From NCBI GenBank assembly GCA_019155205.2, contig JAHNZQ020000172.1, positions 1,246,830 to 1,265,176 on the forward strand: a stretch of 18,347 nucleotides of DNA. The letters are read 5' to 3'. The stretch comes from Gracilaria vermiculophylla (Eukaryota > Rhodophyta > Florideophyceae > Gracilariales > Gracilariaceae). Position numbers and translations under genes: made by a program. Position 1 is the stretch's first letter. Each line of letters starts with the position of its first letter. The notes under the pieces were generated by a model, which worked only from the letters and a program-made list of their open reading frames with translations, was not told the origin of the DNA and ran no database searches. Of the stretch, positions 9,771 to 16,155 are shown in pieces.

Positions 9771-9974
9771 TGTGGTATTGTCAGCCCTACTCTCGAGGTC
9801 GAAAAGCACAACGTCCGTTAGGAGTCTTTGTTGACTCCAAAGGTGCGTGTTCCTAAACGTGGCCTCCGATATCCACTGTCGCGAGCTGGGGGAGTTCTGA
9901 AAGGGGATCCGCAAACACCAAGTGGAGGGGGAGGTTCACTGGGCGGATAATACTCCTACAAACGCTGCTATGAT
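9771..9974 (-). repeat. 5' LTR of element A, truncated
   Basis: 204 bp matching 7-210 with about 26 substitutions (roughly 19 transitions, 7 transversions) and no insertion or deletion. The inner edge (TGTGG at 9771) faces the leader and gag. The outer part, which should hold U3 and the promoter, is gone. At 9975 the sequence switches to polymerase-like sequence of element B reading the other way. About 320 bp of LTR is missing compared with the left copy, so this copy probably lost its own promoter. Confidence 0.85.
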
Positions 9975-10543
9975 CGGTCCTTGAGCAGTGCAATGAATTC
10001 AGCTCCAATCTTTTCACTCTCATGGTTGGGCCTCCCATACTCCGTGGATACAAATTTCAGCGACCGCTATGTGCATTGTGGCCAGTTTCAAACAAGCCCC
10101 TAAGAGAGCGCAAACCAGTGTGATTTTGGTCAAGAAATCTCAACATTTAAGAGAGGAACTATTCCGTTCTGGAGAAGGAGCGCCTCGCTGTAGTGTTGGC
10201 GCCCTCCATACTATGCCCCTATCCAGCTGGAGTGCAATTCAAAATATTTACACATCACTCCTTTTCGAGGTCGCTGAAGAATATTTTCGATCCACCAGGC
10301 CACTTAATCCAATGGAGGCACCACCTAGTTAAAATCATGTTCGAAGTGGCTTACAAAAAGAGCCCACACAATTCGCAAGCCGATTCCTTCGCGCGTTTGC
10401 CGACGACGAGAGAAACCATCTGCGATGCCGACGAAGACGGGGTCCTCTGCGTCGGTACCGACGAGATTACCAGAGAAGCTACACACTTGGCCCACGATGG
10501 GGTTAGCTATGGCGACATCGACGGGCTCCATGCCTGCGATTAG
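9975..10543 (+). pseudogene. RNase H remnant of element B
   Basis: Fragments in shifting frames match gypsy RNase H in order. Near 10032 a frame reads PYSVDTNFSDR (first catalytic Asp region). At about 10125-10200 another reads FWSRNL, a TAA, then ERNYSVLEKERLAVV (the Glu-containing helix). At 10220-10410 follow GVQFKIFTHHS and a long tail ending SQADSFARLPTTRET. The expected TDH motif is THH, so a conserved Asp is lost. From 10193 the frame is clean to TAG 10541. The first 55 bases (9975-10030) still look like the linker from RT thumb to RNase H. Confidence 0.75.
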
Positions 10544-10569
10544 GTGGAGCACGCCCTGCAGGGGGAATT

Positions 10570-11446
10570 TCACGACGATCAGTATGAAGAAAATGATCCG
10601 AGAACAGTTCGGAAACCCACTCTACGCTGAGCTACATGCCCGTCTGAACGGTGGAGAAGACCTACCTTTCGAGGTGAACGACACGGGCTACATGGTCCGA
10701 GAAGTAGAGGGTCACCAACAAATTGTGGTGACCCACTCCCTTCAGCCCAGACTACTTCAACCGTGACAATATCCGAAGCTTGGTGGTCACATGGGTTGGA
10801 GGAATCTTTATCTAATCTTTGCAGGGACTTTTATTAGCCCACGGTGGCGATGGATTGCAAAGCCGCTGTGCAGTTCTGCACATAATGCGCAAAGAACGAG
10901 GTAAAAGGCTGGGGGCATACCAATAAGTGGAAGCTTTTCTCTGTCAGAGCTTCTCTACAAATTGTCGAAATCGTCATTCTCGGTCCGCTTTTGAAGACGA
11001 GGAAAGGCAAAACGTTTCTGCTCGTAACTACCAACCGCTCAACGATGCTTGTTTGGACAGTTCGTTTAAGGACTATATCCGCTTTCGCGGTTCCAAAAGC
11101 GTTTGTAACGCCATGAGTCTTTGTGTATAGGTCTCCAGATGAGATACTGTCCGAAAACAACAAAAACTTCGCGTCGCCATTCTTTTAAGACGTCTGCCGC
11201 ATACAAGATGAGACAAATCTCTTTACCATGGCCCATAACCCAAACACTAACGGGCAAATTGAGCGGTTGAACCGCACACTACTGGCCTCGCTGTGCAACT
11301 ATGTCGCGAATCACCCTAACTTTTGGGATATTTTCACGAAGGCTGTGACGTTGGCTAGAAAAAGATGCGCATGTCACGGGACCGCCGTGCACAAGCTCCT
11401 ATTCCTTCACATGAGGTCTCTCCAGCGGATGACGCTTCTGCTCTGA
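10570..11446 (+). pseudogene. Integrase zinc domain and core remnant of element B
   Basis: A pre-integrase block (about 10590-10766) leads to a broken zinc domain: GGHMGWRNLYL is followed by a one-base shift and then MDCKAAVQFCT, a TAA, CAKNEVK, so a stop sits inside the C-x2-C pair. The core (about 10960-11310) has GPLLKTRKGKTFLLV but the first catalytic Asp is Val (EIVILGP). The second Asp is Glu (ILSENNKNFA). The third residue, Glu, remains (NGQIERLNR). Stops interrupt at TGA (after AFVTP) and TAA (after ASPFF). Two of three active-site positions changed, so this is catalytically dead. Confidence 0.8.
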
Positions 11447-11449
11447 CAT

Positions 11450-12330
11450 CCAGCCTTTCCAAAACCGCGGTCTTTTGGCCACTGGAGCTTCGTAATCCCA
11501 CACGGGGACTTTCGGACCTTCCGACACTGTCCGGTGCCCCTGTTCCGCTGGCTCGCCCGCTCTCACTACTCCTTCCACCTCGACGTTGCGTGTGTTCCTG
11601 CCCGAGTGTGGCGGTGCGCCCACAGGTTGCCGTATACTTTGAGCAGTGGGAGCCGGACACGCAATCGCAGATCCGAATTGTTTGCCGTCACGACGAAAAG
11701 CCGATGTCGCGCTACGCTCCGCTGGCGCAAACAGCCCCCGAAACCTGGAACAGGTGCATCTGTGGCCGCAATTGCGGAAAGACCGACGGAAGGATCTGTA
11801 GAGGCGACTGCCGTATTCTCGCGGATGCGTATATACACGTCGGACACTGCGGAAGACCAGCGTGCCTGTCCCTCGGACCCGATCCGGCCGCAACCAATTG
11901 GTGCTCACGACGACGCCATGACACCACCAGTTGAGACGACGCAGACTGCAACGCAAAACACCCTACCCGGAGGGCCGAACGAACGCATACCCGGAACCTC
12001 ACCAGAACCCCTGGAGACTCGTGCGGGATACCAGGATGACAAAAAATTCGAACAAATGCTTTCCTCGGAAACCATGCTGAAAGATTTATGGCCCTGCGAA
12101 TGGAATCAGAATGCCTGAGGCATGATACTAACGCAGAAAGGCCGGGACGTGTACATTCAATAGTACGTCCTTGAGCCAATTGTCTGACACCTAGTGTACG
12201 CACAGAGGACCATCTGGTACCGAGTCCACTGGTACGAATATGACCCGAATCTGGACACGCTACATCCAATTGAGCATCTACGCCGCTCCACAGATTCACA
12301 GTATCAACGCAAAGCGAGGATTTTTCTGCC
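11450..12330 (+). pseudogene. Integrase C-terminus, linker and chromodomain remnant of element B
   Basis: About 11600-11750 retains pieces of the integrase C-terminal module (VAVYFEQWEPDTQSQ in one frame, ELFAVTT in another). A Pro/Thr-rich linker follows in the frame that ends TGA at 12118. The chromodomain, about 12136-12310, reads GRDVYIQ, TAG, YVLEPIV, TGA, then YRVHWYEYDPNLD and IEHLRRS in one frame. It aligns with the chromodomain of element D, which has GRQVYRQEYVVDHIVEH and VRWYGYGPEAD. The fold core is preserved apart from two stops. Confidence 0.7.
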
Positions 12331-12890
12331 TTGGACAACGGGTCAGTCCCAAATGGGATAAAAAACCACAAGTTCGAAAAGAGATCCACCCAACCGCGAA
12401 GTGCGGACGTCGACAGTGAAACAAGACCTCATCCCCAATATCTTTAACGCCCCTTTTAACAATCATTGTTTTTTATTCAACTGGGTTGTTTCATCGCCCA
12501 AGGCAAATCACCGTGAGCACGGTGTTTCCATCGTTGATGGCACGTTTTCCGACACGTGCCGGTAATTGTCGGTCGGCTTGCGCTTTGCACAAGAGCAAAG
12601 AACCGTCTTGTGTTTCTCTAAGAAACGCACATGTTATGTGGCACCCGATATGAGCAGAAAAATGTAGATACTGGGAGCTTTCTGAAATCATAAAATGTGC
12701 CCGTCACAGTTTACGTGAACAATCACTCATAGGCGTGCACAAATTCGCGTTTGAACCTGAAAAGATTGAACGCAAATTATAGCAAATACGAAAACTGTCA
12801 TACTATCGGCCATCGAGTATATGGTTCACCTCTTTGAGAACGCACTAAAACCCTTCGAGTACACGCTGTTCCCCTCCTACCACATATTGG
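12331..12890. other. Stretch between element B and the Harbinger transposase
   Basis: No gene that I can support. Probably holds the left end of the Harbinger-like element, but I could not find a terminal inverted repeat or target-site duplicate. A minus-strand frame of 66 codons (12491-12691) starts with ATG and matches nothing I know. Four short inverted repeats cluster at 12509-12626 and are listed separately. Confidence 0.4.
12509..12626. repeat. Cluster of four short inverted repeats
   Basis: Perfect stems: CACCGTG/CACGGTG (12509-12515 and 12518-12524, 2-base gap); GGCACGT/ACGTGCC (12539-12545 and 12554-12560); CTTTGC/GCAAAG (12583-12588 and 12595-12600); GTTTCT/AGAAAC (12612-12617 and 12621-12626). 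Single 6-bp stems are expected by chance in this length; two 7-bp stems plus two more in 118 bp is more than I would expect. They could be subterminal binding sites for the neighbouring transposon's proteins or a structured transcript. No function is shown. Confidence 0.45.
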
Positions 12891-12981
12891 CCCTTTGCAG
12901 GTTAATCCATGCTCGCTCATGCAGCGGATCCTCATTACCAAGGTTAAAGGTCCACGAACTCTCAACTCAAGACTCGGTGTC

Positions 12982-14158
12982 ATGACCGCCAGTTATTTGT
13001 TTATCCTGCTTTTGTTAAGATGTAGGCGCAATAGACTCCTCCAAAACGCGCCACTACGCCACAGGCTAAGCTTGATTGCGCGTCAAAGACGGGACCGACA
13101 AACACCAAGAATCGCATTACAGGATCCGAGTATGTCGGTGTTTACGATTATGTACGGATCAGGTTCAGATCAAGCACTTATAACTCTGACTGGATTCGAC
13201 CACTTCGGATTCTGGTACATATTGCTCAAATTTTCACCGATTTATATTTCTTATTCGCCGTACTCGAAAGATGGATACCTACGGAAGCTTCCTCTTTGCC
13301 CCGTTCGGCGAGGTAGACCGCGTTCGATGAGTGCTTTGCACTATTTGGGGCTTGTCCTGGCGTGGGGTCGGTGCCGTGGATCGGAGATGGTGTTTTGTAT
13401 GCTCCTTGGTATAACGTCTTCTGTGTGCTCGATATTTCTTCGCTATGGTCGACAACTTTTGCTACGTGTTCCCTCGCAGAACGACAGGTCAAAAATTCGA
13501 ATGCCTACATCTGCCGATGTTATGGAGTTTCAAACTGCTATCAGTGCAAAGTACTCGTTGCTACAAAACGTGTATTGTGTTGCTGATGGGCTCAAATTGC
13601 ACTTAGAACAGTCAGGAGATGCTGCGATCCAAAATATGTTCTATGACGGGTGGACGCATGACCATTACGTTGGCAACATATTTGTCTTCGCCCCTAATTG
13701 GAACAATTATTGCATGTGGGCTTAACGCTCCGGGGTCAATGCATGACTCCGTCATTGCAGAATGCGGAAAGATTTACGAGAAGTTGGAACTAGTTTTTAG
13801 GAGCTCTGATGGTACATGCGTTGTGGACTCTGCGTTTTCGAAGGGACAGTACGGCGTTTTAGTTAAGAGCTCACAAGATCCAGTAGGTCGGTCGGACGGG
13901 AAATTGGAACATCAAGCTATGCTCAGACAGGCGACTTCAGCACGTCAGGCCTGCGAGTGGGGAATGCGGGCATTGAAAGGAAGTTTTCCGCGCTTGAAGG
14001 ATAGAATGTTATACGAAGAAAGAGGAGAACGGAAGGTCATTCTTAACAGCATTGCTCTTCTTTTTAATCTTCGCACACGCTTGGTTGGTCTAAATCAGCT
14101 TCTTGCCACTTCCATGCCAAACATGAGCGTTATATCAAACTACTTGTCAAGAATTTAA
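12982..14158 (+). pseudogene. Harbinger-like DDE transposase with a one-base frameshift
   Basis: Cuts and pastes the transposon. Catalytic residues of the DDE_Tnp_4 type are visible: first Asp in CVADGLKLHLEQSGD, second Asp in NAPGSMHDSVI, and the Glu in CEWGMRALKGSFPRL; CVVDSAFS lies between. N-terminal to these are conserved family blocks, YSPYSKDGYLRKLP and ALHYLGLVLAWGRCRGSEMV. The only break is one extra T at about 13698-13699, between VFVFAPN and GTIIACG; before it the frame is open from at least 12919, and after it to TAA 14156. Start: ATG 12982 is chosen because similarity to the family seems to begin near there; ATG 12919 in the same frame is possible. Total about 390 codons, a normal length. 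No other stop is present, so this is the best-preserved gene in the window. Confidence 0.88.
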
Positions 14159-14202
14159 CTTTTCTGGACCATTACCAATGGATTCTACTGATGAATATTG
14201 CC

Positions 14203-15000
14203 TTACGATTCATCTCCAGATTTTTTTCCAATCACCGCTACCATAAACATCTCCATCATTTTACTATGACGCGCCATTTCTATCTGTCGTCGCTCCCTTT
14301 CATCCTGCCTGTCCATCTGACACTCATCTCGCTTCCTATCCCACCTCAAACGATCCTCCTCCCTGTATTTCTGGCGCAGTTCGCATTCACGTTCGCGTCG
14401 AGCATTTTCCTGCATCATTTGAAGACGAAAGAGCCCCAGTAAGTCATCCTCGGTGCCTTCCAGTGAAGCTCGTGCATTCGTTTTACGGACTAACGGTCAG
14501 TGTGACGGTGTGCGATTGTCCCCACCGGACTGGTCCGCTGTGGCAATGTTCTCACCTGCGTCCTCTTCAGATGTCTCGTTGCCAGCGTTACTCTCAATTG
14601 CAACCAGATCCTGAACATCTTCTCCATCGCCGATATCGGCACGTTCAGTCATTCGCTGTCTGATTGACTTCGATCTACGGTCATCTGGCCGGCAGAGAGG
14701 GTCCCCAGTAGGAATATTCTTGCTATGTAGGCTTGCGAATTTTCGCTTCAGAGAGTCTACGTCTCTACTTTACTCCGGGTAGTCCTGCTCGTGAAGCCGC
14801 ACTACATGTGCCCACTCGTCACCTCCGACAGGCAGATTATCCTCAAGAATATCGAGAAAGTGTAGTGCAACGCCAGAGGCGGGAGAACACCACGAAGACG
14901 TTCGGAATCTTCCCCTTCTAGGGCTGCAAAGCAAACAGAGCCACTCTGGGCGTGCCACAGCGAAGCCGATTTGTAAGATCGAGAGCAGCCCTTCAGGCGG
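14203..15000 (-). pseudogene. SANT/Myb-like partner protein of the Harbinger element
   Basis: Harbinger elements encode a second protein with a SANT/Myb-like DNA-binding domain that helps the transposase enter the nucleus and find the ends. The frame is open from about 15000, broken by TAA 14770 and TGA 14497, and ends at 14203. Around 14870-14780 it reads FLDILEDNLPVGGDEW and VVRLHEQDYP, then SLKRKFASLH and IPTGDPLCR, the helical pattern of a SANT-like domain. An acidic middle (DIGDGEDVQDLVAIE) follows. Then comes a long charged helix, probably coiled coil, rich in Arg and Glu (about 14420-14250), ending IGKKSGDES. No ATG starts the frame: the apparent start at 14958 is GTG. The true N-terminus may have been removed by the LTR at 15011. 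It converges on the transposase gene. Confidence 0.8.
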
Positions 15001-15375
15001 TTATCTAGAGTGTTGAATATGAGATTCCTCCAATGGAGCGGCAGGAACCACGAGTGATCGGTAAGGAGTCTCGCGAGCGAGCAAAAGTGAAGGGTACAGT
15101 AGGTACCCGGAGCGACAGCGTGTCCACCGGTGTGTGGGCACGGGACGAAAAGAGCAACAAAAACAGGACCCAATACTGGAGCGAGTACACGACAAGGTCG
15201 GTAAGGAATAGACGAAAGTTGTGGTGACACTCTCTAAGCCTCGAGGGAGGATGAACTGCCGTGCAAACGGGTGCTCACACGCAGCAGCGGTAAGCAACGC
15301 CGGAGGCGGAAACATTCAGAGCCACAAGCCTCTTAGGGCCGTCATAGGGTTTACTGGGCAGCCGCCGTAGCGGGG

Positions 15376-15384
15376 TATATATAT
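15376..15384 (-). promoter_or_regulatory. Putative TATA box of LTR D
   Basis: TATATATAT, followed on the minus strand by CCCCGCTACGG. Its position within the LTR fits a U3/R promoter, with transcription toward lower coordinates. The sequence is palindromic, so direction is taken from the LTR. Confidence 0.5.
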
Positions 15385-15390
15385 TGTAGT

Positions 15391-15421
15391 CGGCGCGCCA
15401 CCCTGAAAGTGGGGCGCGCCG
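15391..15421. repeat. GC-rich hairpin upstream of the TATA box in LTR D
   Basis: CGGCGCGCC (15391-15399) pairs with GGCGCGCCG (15413-15421): nine perfect base pairs, then one bulged A and two more pairs, with an 8-base loop. Each arm contains the 8-bp palindrome GGCGCGCC. It lies 6 bp from the TATA sequence, on its upstream side in transcription order. It may be a transcription factor site pair or a DNA/RNA structure. Confidence 0.6.
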
Positions 15422-15625
15422 CCCAAAAAGTATCCGAGTAAAATATGTAATTTGACCAGCAATGCCATGCATTCTTACTGTACCCACGTGTGCTACTGGG
15501 CCGTCCGGCGTGCCCCTCAGCGGCCACCTGCTGCGGTAATCATCATAAAATAACCATACCTCTTCGGAGTGCAAGTACCGACTAAGTCGTGAGAAATGCC
15601 CCAGAAGGGCGTTGCACTTCAAACA

Positions 15626-15642
15626 CCCCCTCCTTAGGAGCG
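15626..15642 (-). promoter_or_regulatory. Polypurine tract of element D
   Basis: The minus strand reads GCTCCTAAGGAGGGGG and abuts the TGT that opens the LTR. Element A has the same GCTCCTAAGGA followed by a G run at the equivalent place. Confidence 0.7.
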
Positions 15643-15865
15643 AAACACACCCGTGCAGCAGTGAGTTGAGCGCCGAAGATCGGGCGTGAAAGCGCTCTTT
15701 CTCAACGTGCCGGACACCCGGGATCCTTCCACCCAACTTTGCGGTACACAGCAACACACGCACAAGCGGTCTTTTCTTTCCATCGTCCGTCTTCCGTCTT
15801 CAACGATCTCTCCTGCCTCCAGCAGCTCCCCTCCGATTCCTCGTGTGATAAGCCCGATGAACGGG

Positions 15866-15880
15866 AACAACAACAACAAC
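15866..15880 (+). repeat. (AAC)5 microsatellite
   Basis: Five perfect AAC units in the 3' untranslated part of element D. Confidence 0.8.
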
Positions 15881-16066
15881 TACCATAGCAGGGGTTCCGG
15901 CTTTCCGCGGGTGCGAGCGTAATGTCGAGTGCCAATAAACCGGGAGGTCCCGCTTCTTGCGTATGCTTATGCATCTCGTTCCATCTTCTTTCTCTTCTAC
16001 TTCTCTGTTCTTCTTCTTCCCTTTCCAGGTCTTCATCATCCAGTTCTACTGTGTACCCTCCTGACT

Positions 16067-16154
16067 AGGGGTCACTTCTTCCGCAACCCTTCCCTCACAG
16101 GGGTCACCACGGCTTCTCCGCGAAGGGTCAGCTAGCCTTACCTGCGAGGGGTCA
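16067..16154. repeat. Short tandem repeat with AGGGGTCA core
   Basis: Four copies of A(A/G)GGGTCA start at 16067, 16099, 16123 and 16147, spaced 32, 24 and 24 bp. The last two 24-bp units are most alike (GGGTCAGCTA shared). The array starts just after the element D pol stop on the minus strand, so it is probably untranslated. Confidence 0.6.
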
Positions 16155-16155
16155 G

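Larger units (their letters stand above)
7..9974 (-). mobile_element. Ty3/gypsy chromodomain LTR retrotransposon A, nearly full length, decayed
   Basis: Domains read on the minus strand in the order gag, protease, RT, RNase H, integrase, chromodomain, which is the Ty3/gypsy order; the C-terminal chromodomain points to the chromovirus branch. A 204-bp direct repeat defines the LTRs: left copy 7-210 and right copy 9771-9974 align without gaps at about 87% identity, both starting TGTGGTA, and the bases to their left differ completely. The left LTR (7-529) is the 3' LTR. The right one is the 5' LTR, cut off at 9974 where unrelated element B begins. Total length is about 10 kb, long for the family because about 2.7 kb lies between the pol stop (3238) and the 3' LTR. 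That insert carries an antisense frame. Lesions in gag-pol: in-frame stops near 9522, 9459, 8625, 8556, 6551 and 5969, and frameshifts near 7735, 7400, 4675 and 3745. Not autonomous. Confidence 0.9.
9975..12330 (+). mobile_element. Ty3/gypsy element B, internal fragment, both ends missing
   Basis: A plus-strand run of RNase H, integrase and chromodomain remnants from a lineage closer to element D than to A: the pre-integrase block IREQFGNPLYAELHARLN matches the D block with VREQFVDPFCAKVRAQLN. It starts at the base where the truncated LTR of A ends, already inside the RT/RNase H connection, so RT, protease, gag and the 5' LTR are absent. It ends about 20 bp after the chromodomain; I found no polypurine tract or LTR after it. 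Stops and frameshifts are frequent, more so than in A or D, so it is probably an older copy. Confidence 0.85.
12891..15010. mobile_element. PIF/Harbinger-like DNA transposon, ends not found
   Basis: Two converging genes typical of this superfamily: a DDE transposase on the plus strand and a SANT/Myb-like protein on the minus strand, with stops 44 bp apart. The right edge is set by the LTR of element D, which starts at 15011 and probably inserted into this element. The left edge lies somewhere after 12330. Terminal inverted repeats and the usual 3-bp target duplicate were not identified, so the span is approximate. Confidence 0.8.
15011..15625 (-). repeat. 3' LTR of element D (single copy visible)
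   Basis: Boundaries are inferred from structure because the other LTR is outside. On the minus strand it opens TGTTTGAAG right after a purine tract and closes ATTCAACA, giving TG...CA ends that are partly inverted (TGTTTGAA against TGTTGAA). A TATATATA sequence lies 242-250 bp in, a reasonable U3 length. A GC hairpin sits just upstream of it. Length 615 bp. A minus-strand frame crossing it (15275-15763) is judged a chance frame. Confidence 0.65.
15643..16155. other. 3' untranslated stretch of element D
   Basis: No supported gene. It contains an (AAC)5 run at 15866-15880 and a long pyrimidine-rich tract on the plus strand (about 15975-16027). Several short frames cross it without recognisable motifs. 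Unlike element A, there is no long antisense frame here. Confidence 0.5.

Noticed and set aside
11399..11956. Minus-strand frame of 185 codons inside element B
   Set aside because: The plus strand carries integrase C-terminal and linker remnants here; the reverse frame shows no domain.
14191..14442. Plus-strand frame of 83 codons, hydrophobic
   Set aside because: It is the complement of the Arg/Glu-rich helix of the SANT/Myb-like protein; its Leu/Phe/His-rich character follows from that.
15391..15424. GC hairpin as the right terminal inverted repeat of the Harbinger element
   Set aside because: No matching sequence lies in 12331-12890, and the hairpin sits inside the LTR of D next to its TATA box.
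15275..15763. Minus-strand frame of 162 codons
   Set aside because: It crosses the inferred LTR edge, polypurine tract, GC hairpin and TATA box, has no recognisable motif, and other frames are open alongside it.
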